Of a stretch of 64,000 nt of DNA, positions 38,631-48,936 are shown in pieces. How positions within the stretch are numbered: the first letter of the stretch is position 1; the number at the start of each line of letters is the position of its first letter. The notes below the pieces were generated by a model. That model was not told the DNA's origin, made no database searches, and saw nothing but the letters and a program-made list of their open reading frames with translations. Position numbers and translations under genes: made by a program. The stretch comes from Dietzia sp. JS16-p6b (GTDB taxonomy: Bacteria > Actinomycetota > Actinomycetes > Mycobacteriales > Mycobacteriaceae), in NCBI RefSeq assembly GCF_003052165.1, contig NZ_CP024869.1, forward strand, positions 2,080,001-2,144,000, read 5' to 3'.

Positions 38631-39709
38631 TCCAGTCCGAGGGCGCCGGCGACGGCGGAGGGATCCACCGGGATGGCCTCCACGTCCGGCATACCCAACA
38701 GGGCGGTGTCCGGATCCTTGAGCCCGTTGCCGGTGACGGTGCAGACGATCGTCTGCCCGGGCTCGAGCTCCCCGTTGGCGTGGGCGTCGAGCAGACCCGC
38801 GACCGACGCCGCGGAGGCGGGCTCCACGTACACGCCGTCCTTACCCGCGACGGTGCGGTAGGCCTCGAGGATCTGCTCGTCGGTGCGCTTACGGAACGTG
38901 CCGCCGGACTGGTCGCGGGCGGCGACGGCGCCGTCCCAGGACGCCGGCGCGCCGATGCGGATGGCGGTGGCGATGGTCTCGGGGTTCTTGACCGGCGCGC
39001 CGTCCACCAGCGGCGCCGCACCGGCAGCCTGCACCCCCATCATCCGGGGGCGGGTCGAGATGATGCCGTCCGCGTGGTACTCGCTGTATCCCTTCCAGTA
39101 CGCGGTGATGTTGCCCGCGTTACCGACAGGCAGGAAGTGCAGGTCGGGGGCCCGCCCGAGCACGTCGACGATCTCGAACGCGGCGGTCTTCTGGCCCTCG
39201 ATCCGCACGGGGTTGACCGAGTTGACCAGGCCGATCTCCGCGTAGGTCGCGGTGGTCTTGCGGGCCAGTTCCAGGCAGTCGTCGAAGTTGCCGTCGACCT
39301 GGATGATCGTGGCCCCGTGCATGACGGCCTGCGCCAGCTTCCCGGCCGCGATCTTGCCCTGCGGGATGAGCACCGCGCAGCTCATCCCGGCTCTGGTCGC
39401 ATAGGCGGCGGCCGAGGCGGACGTGTTGCCGGTCGAGGCGCACAGCACCGCCTTCTGACCGCGCGCCCTGGCGTCGGTGACGGCCATCGTCATCCCGCGG
39501 TCCTTGAACGAGCCCGTCGGGTTGAGGCCCTCCACCTTGAGGTACACCTCGCACCCGGTCACCCCGGAGAGGTAGGGGGCCGGCAGGAGCGGGGTCCCGC
39601 CCTCGAAGAGCGTCACCGTCTCCCAGGTGTCTCCGATCGGGAGCCGGTCGCGGTAGGCCTCGATGAGACCGGGCCAGCGGTGGTGAACTGGCTGATGGGT
39701 GCTGCTCAT
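38627..39709 (-). CDS. thrC: Threonine synthase
   Basis: This PLP enzyme turns O-phosphohomoserine into threonine. The 360-residue protein is of the short bacterial type. The PLP lysine lies in [16 protein letters not shown] (about residue 68), and the phosphate-cradle glycines in [16 protein letters not shown]. The C-terminal [16 protein letters not shown] is a family hallmark. It overlaps hom and thrB by 4 bases each, so the three threonine genes are translationally linked. Confidence 0.97.
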   Translation of the reverse strand: MSSTHQPVHHRWPGLIEAYRDRLPIGDTWETVTLFEGGTPLLPAPYLSGVTGCEVYLKVEGLNPTGSFKDRGMTMAVTDARARGQKAVLCASTGNTSASAAAYATRAGMSCAVLIPQGKIAAGKLAQAVMHGATIIQVDGNFDDCLELARKTTATYAEIGLVNSVNPVRIEGQKTAAFEIVDVLGRAPDLHFLPVGNAGNITAYWKGYSEYHADGIISTRPRMMGVQAAGAAPLVDGAPVKNPETIATAIRIGAPASWDGAVAARDQSGGTFRKRTDEQILEAYRTVAGKDGVYVEPASAASVAGLLDAHANGELEPGQTIVCTVTGNGLKDPDTALLGMPDVEAIPVDPSAVAGALGLE

Positions 39710-41058
39710 TCTGTGTCCACTCCCTCGAGTCGGATGACGCTGGTGATGACCGAGACCGCGTCCTGGTCTGAGAGCGCTGCCACCGTGTCCGCGAGCGCGC
39801 GCTCCGAGGCTCGGTGGGTCAGGACGGTGAGCTCCGCGGTGGGCTCGGCATCGTCCAGCTCGGACTCGGGGAACTCGACCTCGGTCTGCCGGACCTGGGC
39901 GATGGACACCCCGTGGCGCGAGAACTCGGCGGCGACCAGAGCCAGGACGCCGGGCTTGTCGGCCACACGCATCCGTACGTGATAGCGGGTGGAGACCTCG
40001 TCCATCGACGCCACCGGCAGCGCCGCGTACGTCGACTCCCCCGGCGCCCGGCCCGCGTCGACCTTGTTCCGGGCCGCGGCGACCATGTCCCCGAGGACGG
40101 CGGACGCGGTCGGGGATCCACCGGCACCCTGCCCGTAGAACATGAGCCGACCTGCCGCCTCCGCCTCGACCACGACTGCGTTGAAGGCGCCGTTGACGGT
40201 GGCGAGCGGATGGCTGTCGGGCAGCAGCGCCGGGTAGACGCGCGCCGAGACGGCCTCGCTGCCGTCCTCCCGCTGCAGCTTCTCGCAGATCGCCAGGAGT
40301 TTGATCGTGCAGTCCATGTCGCGGGCCGACGCGAAATCGTCGGGCGTGATCCGGGAGATGCCCTCCCGGTAGACGTCGCCCGCCGTGACGCGGCTGTGGA
40401 ACGCGATCGAGGCCAGGATCGCGGCCTTGGCCGCCGCGTCGTATCCCTCGACGTCCGCCGTGGGGTCGGCCTCCGCGTATCCGAGCCGGGAGGCCTCGGC
40501 GAGGGTCTCGGCGTAGTCGGCGCCCGTGGACCCCATCGCGGAGAGGATGTAGTTGGTCGTCCCGTTGACGATCCCGAGGACCCGCTGGACCTGGTCACCC
40601 GCCATGGAACGCCGCAGAGGCCCGATCACCGGGATCGCGCCGGCCACGGCCGCCTCGAAGTACAGGTCGGAGCGGGTCGAGTCCGCCGCCTCCGCCAGTT
40701 CGTCGGTGTACTCGGCGAGCAGGGCCTTGTTGGCGGTGACCACGGCCTTGCCGTTCCCGAGCGCCTCCAGCAGCAGGGGACGCGGTACGTCGATACCGCC
40801 CATCAGTTCCACGACGACGTCGACGTCGTCCCGCGAGACGAGCGAGGACGGATCCGCCGTCAGCAGCTCGGGGTCGATCCCGCGGTCGCGGGACAGGTCG
40901 CGCACCGCGACACCCCGCAGGACGAGCGGAGCCCCGATCCGGGAGGCGAGCGCCTCCGCGTTCTCCGTCATGTAGCGGATGACCTCGGTACCGACGGTGC
41001 CCATTCCGAGCACAGCCACCCCCACGGGTCGCACGCCTGACGCCGTTGCGTCGCTCAC
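39706..41058 (-). CDS. hom: Homoserine dehydrogenase
   Basis: This enzyme reduces aspartate semialdehyde to homoserine, the branch toward threonine and methionine. The 450-residue protein has the Rossmann motif [14 protein letters not shown] at the N-terminus, then [20 protein letters not shown] and [12 protein letters not shown], the catalytic region with [24 protein letters not shown] and [12 protein letters not shown]-terminal ACT domain (from about residue 355, [31 protein letters not shown]) points to feedback control by threonine. Start and stop overlap the neighbours by 4 bases. Confidence 0.97.
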   Translation of the reverse strand: MSDATASGVRPVGVAVLGMGTVGTEVIRYMTENAEALASRIGAPLVLRGVAVRDLSRDRGIDPELLTADPSSLVSRDDVDVVVELMGGIDVPRPLLLEALGNGKAVVTANKALLAEYTDELAEAADSTRSDLYFEAAVAGAIPVIGPLRRSMAGDQVQRVLGIVNGTTNYILSAMGSTGADYAETLAEASRLGYAEADPTADVEGYDAAAKAAILASIAFHSRVTAGDVYREGISRITPDDFASARDMDCTIKLLAICEKLQREDGSEAVSARVYPALLPDSHPLATVNGAFNAVVVEAEAAGRLMFYGQGAGGSPTASAVLGDMVAAARNKVDAGRAPGESTYAALPVASMDEVSTRYHVRMRVADKPGVLALVAAEFSRHGVSIAQVRQTEVEFPESELDDAEPTAELTVLTHRASERALADTVAALSDQDAVSVITSVIRLEGVDTE

Positions 41059-42473
41059 TGTCCCACCTCCAGGCTCGTCAGATCGTCCAGGGTTTCACGC
41101 CGGAGCACCAGGCGTGCCCGTCCGTCACGGACCGCGACCACAGCGGGCCGGCCGATCAGGTTGTACCGACTGGACATCGAATAGCAGTAGGCGCCGGTCG
41201 CCGCGACGGCCACCAGATCCCCTGCCCCGGTGTCCTCTGGCATCCACAGGTCGCGGACCACCACGTCACCGCTCTCGCAGTGTTTGCCCACGAGTCTGGC
41301 CACGACGGGGGCGGCGGTCGACGCGCGGCCCACCAGGCGGGCGTCGTACTCGGCGTCGTAGAGCGCGGTCCGGATGTTGTCGCTCATCCCGCCGTCGACG
41401 CTGATGTAGCGACGTCTCTCCCCGCCGGCGAGGTCGACGTCCTTGACCACGCCGACCTCGTACAGGGTGACCGTGCCGGGTCCGGCGATCGCGCGGCCGG
41501 GTTCGACGACCAACGTGGGGGGCGCGAGCCCGACGTCCGCCGAGAACCCGTCGACGATCTCCCTCAGTGCGGTGGCCAGGTGCGCCACCGGGGGCGGGTC
41601 GTCGGTCGGGACGTAGCTGATGCCCAGGCCGCCACCCAGGTCGAGATGATCGAGCTGGGCCGTGCGTTCGGCCCCGAACTCGTCGACGATGTCGCGCAGG
41701 AGCCCGATCACGCGACGCGCGGCGAGTTCGAAGCCGTCGACGTCGAAGATCTGGGAGCCGATGTGGCTGTGGAGTCCGGTGAGCCGGATGTGCGGTGCGT
41801 CGAACACCCCGCGGACGGCGGCCATGGCCGCGCCGCCCGCGAGCGAGAACCCGAACTTCTGGTCCTCGTGCGCGGTGGCGATGAACTCGTGGGTATGCGC
41901 CTCGACGCCCACCGTCACCCGGATGAAGACGTCCTGGACCACCCCCTCCTCGGCGGCGATGCGATCCAGGAGCGCGATCTCGGACATCGAGTCGAGGACG
42001 ACGTGCCCGACCCCGCTGCGGACGGCGAGCCGCAGTTCGTCGGCGGACTTGTTGTTGCCGTGCACCGTGATCCGGGCGGGCGGGAAGTCGGCGCGCAGGG
42101 CCACCGCGAGCTCGCCACCCGAGGCGACGTCGAGGCTCAGTCCCTCCTCCGCCACCCAGCGCGCCACCTCGGTACAGAGGAACGCCTTGGACGCGTAATG
42201 GACCCGGTCCGCGCCACCGAAGGCCTCCGCCATCTCGCGGCACCGGGAGCGGAAATCGTCCTCGTCGATCACGAACAACGGGGTCCCGTACTCGGCCGCC
42301 AGGTCATCCGCGGCCACCCCGGCGAACTCCACCACACCGTCGTCGCGTCGACCCGCGCCGCGCGGCCAGACCGCCGGGTCCAGGGCCATGACCCGCCCCG
42401 CGTCGGTGGGACGCTCCCCGATACCGGGCGCGTGCGGGAACTCGTGTCGGGACCCGGCCGGGTGCGCGCTCAC
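41055..42473 (-). CDS. lysA: Diaminopimelate decarboxylase
   Basis: This fold-III PLP enzyme makes lysine from meso-diaminopimelate. The 472-residue protein has the PLP lysine in [17 protein letters not shown] (about residue 95), the glycine-rich GGGLGISY phosphate site and the second-subunit cysteine motif [44 protein letters not shown] supplies the substrate-binding arginine. About 30 extra N-terminal residues precede the core. GTG 42473 overlaps the argS stop. Confidence 0.96.
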   Translation of the reverse strand: MSAHPAGSRHEFPHAPGIGERPTDAGRVMALDPAVWPRGAGRRDDGVVEFAGVAADDLAAEYGTPLFVIDEDDFRSRCREMAEAFGGADRVHYASKAFLCTEVARWVAEEGLSLDVASGGELAVALRADFPPARITVHGNNKSADELRLAVRSGVGHVVLDSMSEIALLDRIAAEEGVVQDVFIRVTVGVEAHTHEFIATAHEDQKFGFSLAGGAAMAAVRGVFDAPHIRLTGLHSHIGSQIFDVDGFELAARRVIGLLRDIVDEFGAERTAQLDHLDLGGGLGISYVPTDDPPPVAHLATALREIVDGFSADVGLAPPTLVVEPGRAIAGPGTVTLYEVGVVKDVDLAGGERRRYISVDGGMSDNIRTALYDAEYDARLVGRASTAAPVVARLVGKHCESGDVVVRDLWMPEDTGAGDLVAVAATGAYCYSMSSRYNLIGRPAVVAVRDGRARLVLRRETLDDLTSLEVGQ

Positions 42474-44122
42474 ATCTTCTCCGGGGCGGTGACGCCGATC
42501 AGCCGCAGGCCGTTGGCCAGGGTCTGCCGGGTGGCCGTGCTGAGCGCGAGCCGGGCGGCGTGGAGCGGGCCGGGCTCCTCGTCACCCATCGGCAGGACAC
42601 GACACGTGTCGTAGAAGCGGTGGTAGGCACCCGCGAGCTCCTCCAGATACCTGGCGACCCTGTGCGGCTCCCGCAGTTCGGCGGCACTCGCCACGACCCT
42701 GGGGAACTCACCGATGGTCCTGATGAGGGCACCCTCGCGGTCCTCGACCAGGAGCGCGAGGTCGGCCGCGTCGGTCGTGACCCCCAGGTCGGCCGCGTTC
42801 CGGGCCAGGGAGCACAGGCGGGCGTGCGCGTATTGGACGTAGAAGACCGGGTTGTCGTTGGTCGCCGACGCCCACAGTTGCAGATCGATGTCCATGGTCT
42901 GGTCCACCGAGGAGCGGATGAGCGCGTACCGCGCGGCGTCGACGCCGATCGCCTCCACCAGGTCGTCGAGCGTGATCACCGTCCCCGCGCGCTTGCTCAT
43001 CTTGACCGGGACACCGTCCCGTACGAGGCTGACCATCTGACCGATGAGGACCTCGATCGCCGCGGGATCGTCGCCGAGCGCCGCCGCCGCTGCCTTGAGC
43101 CGTGCGATGTACCCGTGGTGGTCGGCGCCGAGCATGTAGATGCACAGGTCGAACCCGCGGTCCCGCTTGTCGAGGAAGTACGCGATATCGCCGGCGATGT
43201 AGGCCGCGTTGCCGTCGGACTTGAGGACCACGCGGTCCTTGTCGTCACCGAAGTCCGTGGAGCGGAGCCACCAGGCGCCCTCGGACTCGTACAGGTTGCC
43301 GTTGCCCTTGAGCACCTCGATCGCCCGGTCCACGGCACCGGAGGTGAACATGGAGTTCTCGTGGGTGTAGACGTCGAAGACCGTGCCGAACTCGGCGAGC
43401 GAGGCCTTGATGTGCGTGAACATCAGGTCGACACCGGTAGCCCGGAAGGTCTCCAGGGCCTCGTCCTCCGGCTGCTGGAGCACGTCCGGGTGGTCGGCGA
43501 CCACGCGCGCGGCGATGTCCTCGATGTACGCACCCGCGTACCCGTCCTCCGGCGTCGCGTCGCCGCGGGCGGCGGCGAGCAGTGACCGGCTGAACCGGTC
43601 GATCTGGGCACCGTGATCGTTGAAGTAGTACTCGCGCGTCACCTGCGCGCCGGACGCCTCGAGGACGCGCCCGAGGGCGTCACCGACCGCCGCCCACCGC
43701 GTGCCGCCCAGGTGGATGGGGCCGGTCGGGTTCGCCGAGACGAACTCGAGGTTCACCCGGCGGCCGGCCATCGCCTCGCCGGTGCCGTACGACTCACCCT
43801 GCTCGATGACCGAGGCCACGAGCGCCCCCTGGGCTCCGGAGTCGAGGCGGATGTTGAGGAATCCGGGACCGGCGATCTCCGCCGACGCCACGCCGGGATC
43901 CGCGGCGAGCGCGGTGGCGATCTCCTGGGCCAGCTCCCGCGGCGCGGCGCCGACCTTCTTCGCCAACTGCAGTGCGACGTTGGTCGCGTAGTCACCGTGG
44001 TCCGGATTGCGCGGACGTTCGACGGTCACCGTGTCCGGCACCACCGAGATGTCGGCTCCGCGCTCGGAGAGAACGGTCAGTAGCGCGGCACGGATGACGG
44101 CGGCGAGGTCGGCAGGAGTCAC
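42470..44122 (-). CDS. argS: Arginyl-tRNA synthetase
   Basis: This class I synthetase charges tRNA-Arg; one such tRNA gene lies just upstream on the other strand. The 550-residue protein has the N-terminal Add-1 domain, the HIGH-type motif [19 protein letters not shown] (HLGG, about residue 135), [14 protein letters not shown], and a KMSK motif ([19 protein letters not shown]), which many ArgRS lack. The C-terminal DALR anticodon-binding domain ends in [11 protein letters not shown]. The GTG start has a candidate -10 (TAGGAT) 8 bases upstream. It heads the argS-lysA-hom-thrC-thrB operon. Confidence 0.97.
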   Translation of the reverse strand: MTPADLAAVIRAALLTVLSERGADISVVPDTVTVERPRNPDHGDYATNVALQLAKKVGAAPRELAQEIATALAADPGVASAEIAGPGFLNIRLDSGAQGALVASVIEQGESYGTGEAMAGRRVNLEFVSANPTGPIHLGGTRWAAVGDALGRVLEASGAQVTREYYFNDHGAQIDRFSRSLLAAARGDATPEDGYAGAYIEDIAARVVADHPDVLQQPEDEALETFRATGVDLMFTHIKASLAEFGTVFDVYTHENSMFTSGAVDRAIEVLKGNGNLYESEGAWWLRSTDFGDDKDRVVLKSDGNAAYIAGDIAYFLDKRDRGFDLCIYMLGADHHGYIARLKAAAAALGDDPAAIEVLIGQMVSLVRDGVPVKMSKRAGTVITLDDLVEAIGVDAARYALIRSSVDQTMDIDLQLWASATNDNPVFYVQYAHARLCSLARNAADLGVTTDAADLALLVEDREGALIRTIGEFPRVVASAAELREPHRVARYLEELAGAYHRFYDTCRVLPMGDEEPGPLHAARLALSTATRQTLANGLRLIGVTAPEKM

Positions 44123-44130
44123 GTCTTCCT

Positions 44131-44136
44131 ATCCTA
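44131..44136 (-). promoter_or_regulatory. Candidate -10 element of the argS operon
   Basis: TAGGAT on the minus strand ends 8 bases before the argS GTG. The transcript would begin at or a few bases before the start codon, giving a leaderless or very short-leader mRNA. AGGAAG lies between them but may be too early to be transcribed. Confidence 0.45.
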
Positions 44137-44241
44137 GGTGTCAGCACGTCGGCAGTGGAATCGGACACCGGCTGGTGCCCGGGCGGCCGACACTCGCGGT
44201 ACCGATACGGGGCCGATGCGGGCCAGGGAGCACCCCGGTGC

Positions 44242-44247
44242 TACGAT
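44242..44247 (+). promoter_or_regulatory. Candidate -10 element of the tRNA-Arg gene
   Basis: TACGAT lies 76 bases before the mature tRNA 5' end, so a leader would have to be removed by RNase P. It is in the divergent gap with argS. Confidence 0.35.
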
Positions 44248-44323
44248 CGGTCTCGCTGTTCAGCAGGGCGGTTCGATGGAGTCGCCCGGTGGTCAGCCTC
44301 CGGCCCCGTGGGGCCGGTATCCC

Positions 44324-44399
44324 GCCCTCGTAGCTCAGGGGATAGAGCGTTGGTTTCCGGTACCAAAGGTCAGAGGTTCGATTCCTCTCGGGGGCACCA
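44324..44399 (+). tRNA. tRNA-Arg(CCG), CCA encoded
   Basis: The sequence folds as a full cloverleaf: acceptor GCCCTCG with CGGGGGC, D-stem GCTC/GAGC, anticodon stem TTGGT/ACCAA with loop TTCCGGT (anticodon CCG, reading CGG), T-stem AGAGG/CCTCT with loop TTCGATT. The discriminator A is followed by CCA at 44397-44399. It serves a frequent arginine codon of this G+C-rich genome and lies next to argS, as argV does in M. tuberculosis. Confidence 0.97.
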
Positions 44400-44403
44400 C
44401 GAC

Positions 44404-44437
44404 AGCGGGGCCCGGGCATATCAGCCCGGGCCCCGCT
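44404..44437 (+). terminator. Intrinsic terminator after tRNA-Arg
   Basis: A perfect 14-base inverted repeat (44404-44417 and 44424-44437) with loop ATATCA begins 4 bases past the CCA and is followed by CTCTGTTC. It should end the tRNA transcript and may also face the convergent marR transcript. Confidence 0.88.
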
Positions 44438-44493
44438 CTCTGTTCGAACCGGCGTCCACCGGCTACCCGATCGGCGGGGTCGGCGTAGCCTGC

Positions 44494-44973
44494 TCAGCGG
44501 GGCAGGGTGATCCCGTCGACCTCACCGATGCGTGCGACCACCCGCTCGAAGATTCCGGTCAGTGTGCCGATCTCGTCCTTCGTGAGAACGTCGATGAGAA
44601 GCTCCCGGACCTTCTCCACGTGCATCGGGGCCACCCGGGCGATCGCCTCCGCTCCGGCGGCGGTCAGGGTGACGATCGTGCCCCGGCCGTCCTCGGCGCA
44701 TTCGCCCTTGGCGACCAGTCCCCGGGCTTCCATCCGCCGGACCTGATGTGACACGCGGCTGCGATCCCACCCCAGAGCAGCTCCCAGGTCCCGGGCGCGC
44801 AGACCCCGCCCGTCCGCCTCGCTGAGACTGACCAACACCGCGTAGTCGGACTGGGACATCGACGCGTCGCGCTGGAGCTGGCGTTCGATCGCGAGGTCGA
44901 GCAACTGATTGACTTCCCTGTACCGGCGCCACATGCACTGCTCTTCGTCGGTCAACCAGCGTGTCTCGCTCAT
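44494..44973 (-). CDS. MarR-family transcriptional regulator
   Basis: This is a 159-residue winged-helix protein from ATG 44973 (MSETRWLTDEEQCMWRRYREV). The DNA-binding part is SQSDYAVLVSLSEADGRGLRARDLGAALGWDRSRVSHQVRRMEARGLVAKGECAEDGRGTIVTLT, with the wing at EDGRG. The N- and C-terminal helices form the dimer. The W at position 6 and the WRRYxxxNQLL helix are typical of a large actinobacterial subgroup (with W-x-x-Y/L in helix 1). The effector and targets are unknown. It is on the same strand as the SbcC-like gene upstream (75-base gap) but may be independent. Confidence 0.9.
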   Translation of the reverse strand: MSETRWLTDEEQCMWRRYREVNQLLDLAIERQLQRDASMSQSDYAVLVSLSEADGRGLRARDLGAALGWDRSRVSHQVRRMEARGLVAKGECAEDGRGTIVTLTAAGAEAIARVAPMHVEKVRELLIDVLTKDEIGTLTGIFERVVARIGEVDGITLPR

Positions 44974-45048
44974 GGGGCTATTACAGCACGACCACCCACC
45001 GCCCGGACCTGCAGCCACCGGTCCAGCGTCGGCCGAAGTTCACCGCTC

Positions 45049-47691
45049 TCACTCGGTGGCCGATCCCGCCCCCCGCATCACGTGGGTACGCGCGCCACCG
45101 ACACCCGCGAATCGTGAGCGGTCGCAGGTGAGGACGATGACCTGAGAGGTCGACGCCGCCGCGGCGATGACCGCTCCCATCGTGAGGCGCCGGGACGGAT
45201 CCGTGTAACCCATGGTGTCATCGAGAAACACCGGGACTCCGTTGTCTCCGACGAGCCGGGCGCAGGCGATCCGCACGATCACCGCCAGCTGCTCCCTGGC
45301 CCCACCTGACAGGGAGGCGTAATCCACGGAGACGTCCCCGATCCTCCGACTGAGAATGGTGAGGTCCTCCCCCAGCCGAACGTCGAAATCGGGCCCGTAG
45401 ACAAGTCGACCGAGCTCGACCACCGCGCGGTGGAACGGCTCCTGGTATGCCCGGAGCGCCTCGGACCGACGCCGTTCGAGGGTTCGGTGGAGGAGGTCGG
45501 CCGCGCGCGCCCTGCGCCACAACGCGGCGTTCTCCCTCTCCGCGGCGTCGACCTCACGCTCGGCCACCGCGACGTCTCCGAGCCGCCCCTGGTCACTGAT
45601 GGCGTTGACCCGACCGAGCGCGGTGGCCACCGCCGACGCACTCTCCCGTTCCTCAGCGACGAGCGCGGCCAGCGAGGCCCGTGCGTTGTCGAGGAGTTCC
45701 GGGGGTGCCTCGGCGAGAGCCTCGTCCAACCGCGCTCGCGCCTCCCGCGCGGCCTCGCGTCGGGCATCCGCCTCCCGTCCGGTCCTGTCCGTGTCGGCTT
45801 CGAGCTCGTCGTCGGGCGTGACGGCCCGCGCGGCGGCGAGTGCCTCCTCGGAATCCCGGCGCCGCTCCGCGGCCTCCGCGGCCAACGCACCCCGGGTGGC
45901 GAGGTCGGTCCTCAGGGTCTGGGCCTCAGCAGCCGCGGACCGGTCCTCCGCGCGACACCTGCTCAGTTCCTCCTCCGCCGTTGCCGCCTCCGCGACCGGA
46001 TCCGGTGAACCACCGTCGCCCGGTTCGCCGGCGCCTGTGGGGCCGTCGGTCGAGTCCGCGGGCGCATCCTCATGAGACGCCACCGCCGCGGCGAGGGCCT
46101 CCCGACGTCGGGCCAGGTCTTCGGGGGTGTCCCCGTTGAGCAGGTCGGCCCTGCGTCGCCGGTGCGCCGCGAGGTCGGCCCGGAATCCCTCGGCCCGTCG
46201 TTCGCGCGTCTCCGCCTCGGCGAGCGAAGCGCAGCCGCAGTCGCGCAGTAGCTCGTCGAGGCGGGCCCTGGCCGTCGACTCCGCGCGGCGGACGGCGTCG
46301 GTGTCCCCGGCGGGGACGACGGTCAGCGACACCGTTCCCACCCGGAACACGGTGTCCTCGACGATCTCGCGCTCCCAGCCCACGGACGCATCGATCGTCT
46401 CCTCGCCGATGCGGGCCGTCCCCTCGCCGGCAACTGTCACCGTCGGGGCGCTGGCCGCGCTCCGGACCACGGCTTCGCGTAAGGATGCCTCCGCGGCGCG
46501 GATCCGGTCGACGGTGCCGCCGGGGAGGTCGATGGCCGCGAGCTCTGCCTCGGTAGCGGCGAGCTCCCGCCCGACAGAACCGAGGGTCTCGAGAAGAGAA
46601 TCGAGGCCCGACAGGTCCGCGCGACGCCGAGCCTGCTCGCGAGCGTCCCGATCCGCGTCGGCCAGTCTGCGAGCTCTGGTGACCCGTTCCTCGGCCGCCT
46701 CCAGGGCTGCTCGCGCCTCGCTCGCCCTGCTCTCGGCCGGCTCCAGTCGCCGCGCCGCATCCTCGGTGGCATCGCGCAGCTCGGTTTCCCGGATCACCGC
46801 CTCCCCGCGGAGCGCGATGAGGCTCGCGCGCTCCCGCTGGAGCCGGGTCGCCGCATCGTACGCGGCCGCGGCGCGGTCGACCTCGGCCTCCGCAGCTCTC
46901 AGTGCCTCCCGCAACCGGTCCACCGACCGTCCCGACTCCTCCAATCGCGCCACCTCCAGCTCGACGGCCTCGAGGGAGGAACGACGGCTGGCGTGGACGG
47001 CAGAGTGGTGGGCGTGTTCGGTCACCGCGGCATCGAGCTCGGCCAGTCTCGCCCTGGCCTCGGCCAGGGCGGACCGTGCGTCGGTGAGCCTGGTCTCGGA
47101 CCGCGCGAGGTCACCGGTCGGTTCTCCCCGTCGCGCCGTGAGATAGCGGTGACGCTCCTCGGCGACCCGCGTGAGCAGGGTGTCGTCGCCGGTGGGATCG
47201 GCGCCACCGGCTGCGGCGTCCAGGGCTCGCCTCAGCGACTCCATCCCCTTGCCCGCCTCCACCTGGCCGATGGGTTCGTCCTGGGCGATGCGGAGAGCCC
47301 TCCACAGAGACCTGTCGACCCTGCGGTCGAGGACGTCCCGCACGTAGTCGTGGGCGTCGTCGCCCGTCAGTGCCACCTTCGCCGACTCGGGGAACTCGAG
47401 CGTGGTGCGCTTTCCGCGGACGAACTCCTTGCGGTACCGCATCCGCTCGCGGTCCACGGTGAATTCCGCCTCCACCACCACCGGAACGTCACGGCCCACC
47501 GGGCTGGCCGCCTTGATCTCCGCCCGCCCGGAGGACGCCTTGTGTTCGAGGAGCATCTCCAGCGCGTCCATGAGGCTCGTCTTCCCGGACTCGTTGGGGC
47601 CCTCGATCACGAACACACCGCGAGGGGGCACCTGCACCTCCTCCCGGGCCACCCCACGGAAGTCCTCGACACGGAGTCGGTGCAGGATCAT
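45049..47691 (-). CDS. SbcC/Rad50-like AAA ATPase (Rv1278-like)
   Basis: This is an 880-residue SMC-type ATPase with ATGA overlap to the nuclease gene. Residues 1-110 hold the N-terminal ATPase lobe with Walker A EGPNESGKTSLMDALEMLL. About 200-740 is an Ala/Arg/Glu-rich coiled coil; its middle has RDCGCAS (CGC) and not the CxxC zinc hook of Rad50. The C-terminal lobe holds the signature SLSGGAREQLAVIVRIACARL and a Walker B strand VPVFLDDTMGYTD with Asp-Asp in place of Asp-Glu. With the SbcD-like partner it should open or trim DNA ends. It resembles M. tuberculosis Rv1278 in size and partner; the family is little studied. Confidence 0.87.
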   Translation of the reverse strand: MILHRLRVEDFRGVAREEVQVPPRGVFVIEGPNESGKTSLMDALEMLLEHKASSGRAEIKAASPVGRDVPVVVEAEFTVDRERMRYRKEFVRGKRTTLEFPESAKVALTGDDAHDYVRDVLDRRVDRSLWRALRIAQDEPIGQVEAGKGMESLRRALDAAAGGADPTGDDTLLTRVAEERHRYLTARRGEPTGDLARSETRLTDARSALAEARARLAELDAAVTEHAHHSAVHASRRSSLEAVELEVARLEESGRSVDRLREALRAAEAEVDRAAAAYDAATRLQRERASLIALRGEAVIRETELRDATEDAARRLEPAESRASEARAALEAAEERVTRARRLADADRDAREQARRRADLSGLDSLLETLGSVGRELAATEAELAAIDLPGGTVDRIRAAEASLREAVVRSAASAPTVTVAGEGTARIGEETIDASVGWEREIVEDTVFRVGTVSLTVVPAGDTDAVRRAESTARARLDELLRDCGCASLAEAETRERRAEGFRADLAAHRRRRADLLNGDTPEDLARRREALAAAVASHEDAPADSTDGPTGAGEPGDGGSPDPVAEAATAEEELSRCRAEDRSAAAEAQTLRTDLATRGALAAEAAERRRDSEEALAAARAVTPDDELEADTDRTGREADARREAAREARARLDEALAEAPPELLDNARASLAALVAEERESASAVATALGRVNAISDQGRLGDVAVAEREVDAAERENAALWRRARAADLLHRTLERRRSEALRAYQEPFHRAVVELGRLVYGPDFDVRLGEDLTILSRRIGDVSVDYASLSGGAREQLAVIVRIACARLVGDNGVPVFLDDTMGYTDPSRRLTMGAVIAAAASTSQVIVLTCDRSRFAGVGGARTHVMRGAGSATE

Positions 47692-48851
47692 CGGTTGCCT
47701 CCGTCCACGAGCCGGTGAAGCAGACTGAGAGCGTTGCCCGCGTCCTCGGAGTCCGATCCGTCCGAAGCCGCCAACCCCACGAGGTCCTGCACGGCACGCT
47801 CGGCGTAACCGTCGACCATCCCGGCGAAGTCCGAGTCGCCGGCGCGGACCACGAGATGCGTGAGCCGCTCCCGCAAGTAGGCCGCCGCGAACAATTCCGC
47901 CCACGTCTCTAGGAGATCGTCGATCCTGGCGCGCAGGGCCACGTCCACGGTCCCGGTGAGACCCAGTTTGAGGACCGTCCTGGGTTTGTCCCGTACGGCA
48001 TCGATGCCCTCGGCGAGCGCGTCGAGGTCCGAGTCGGTCTCGATTTCCGCGGTGATCGCGAGAAACGACCATCGCCCGGTCCGCACCGGTGTGACCAGGC
48101 AACTGCCCGTGCCACCGGTCGACCCCTCCGCCCCGAGCTCGACGAGGAGTGCATGACCGGACGCCTTCTCCACATCATCGAAGGCCGTGGTCTCCGGGCT
48201 GCCCGGGTACCAGATCCGGTCGCCTGCCCCTACACGGGTGACGGAATGCCTGTCGCCGAGCGCCACGTAGTCGACCAGACCCGACCCGACGGCGGCCTCG
48301 AGGTCCGCGACGCGGATGGCCTCGACGGACGGTGAGTCTCCGCCGTAGACCTCATCGGTACCGCCGTGTGCGACGAGCACTCTCAGGTTGTCCGTCGGTT
48401 CGAGGTCGCCGAGAAGAGCGGGAAGCCGGGCGGGATCCGGGCGTTTCGAGGTCCACGGGACCCCCACCACCTCGATTCCGGGACGCACCTCGACGGGGTC
48501 GGAGTCGCAGAGGACGGTGACGGCCCCGCCCTCCACCGCCGATGAGAAGTCCCGACACCGCAGGACCGAGGAGACGTCGAGCGGGTCGTGGTTTCCGGGA
48601 AGGATCAGCACCGGCACGGGGAAGGCGGCGAGAACCTCCGCGGCACGGAGCACGATCGAGCGGGGGACCGCGTTGTCCTCGAACGCGTCACCGGCGACGA
48701 CGACGAACTCGGCGCCGTGCTCGACGGCCAGATCCCCCAGCGACGCCACCGCGGCGAGACGGTCCGCGGTGTACACCGCCTGCGACTCCGTACCGAGAAA
48801 TCGCCGGGTCATCCCCAACTGCCAGTCCGCCGAATGAAGGAATCGGATCAT
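47688..48851 (-). CDS. SbcD/Mre11-like metallophosphoesterase (Rv1277-like)
   Basis: This is a 387-residue protein starting at ATG 48851 (MIRFLHSADWQLG); ATG 48875 would add 8 Arg/Gly-rich residues. Phosphoesterase motifs are HSADWQLG, VVVAGDAFEDN, LPGNHDP, VLVAHGG and ALGDRHS. In SbcD/Mre11 motif I usually reads DxH and the last motif GHxH; here they are D-W-Q and G-D-R-H, so two expected metal-ligand histidines seem changed. The C-terminal 100 residues (LETWAELFAAAYLRERLTHLVV onward) should bind the partner ATPase encoded downstream with a 4-base overlap. It may still be an active nuclease with an altered metal site. Confidence 0.86.
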   Translation of the reverse strand: MIRFLHSADWQLGMTRRFLGTESQAVYTADRLAAVASLGDLAVEHGAEFVVVAGDAFEDNAVPRSIVLRAAEVLAAFPVPVLILPGNHDPLDVSSVLRCRDFSSAVEGGAVTVLCDSDPVEVRPGIEVVGVPWTSKRPDPARLPALLGDLEPTDNLRVLVAHGGTDEVYGGDSPSVEAIRVADLEAAVGSGLVDYVALGDRHSVTRVGAGDRIWYPGSPETTAFDDVEKASGHALLVELGAEGSTGGTGSCLVTPVRTGRWSFLAITAEIETDSDLDALAEGIDAVRDKPRTVLKLGLTGTVDVALRARIDDLLETWAELFAAAYLRERLTHLVVRAGDSDFAGMVDGYAERAVQDLVGLAASDGSDSEDAGNALSLLHRLVDGGNR

Positions 48852-48936
48852 GCCGCCGCCCCGTCGCCTGTCCATGGCCGCATCGTAGGTCGACGCTCCG
48901 ACACGGTCTCCTCGGGATGCACCCCGGGTGCGCCGA

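Noticed and set aside
46220-46250. Zinc hook in the SbcC-like coiled coil
   Set aside because: The only cysteines in the middle of the coil form CGC; the CxxC of Rad50/SbcC hooks is not present.
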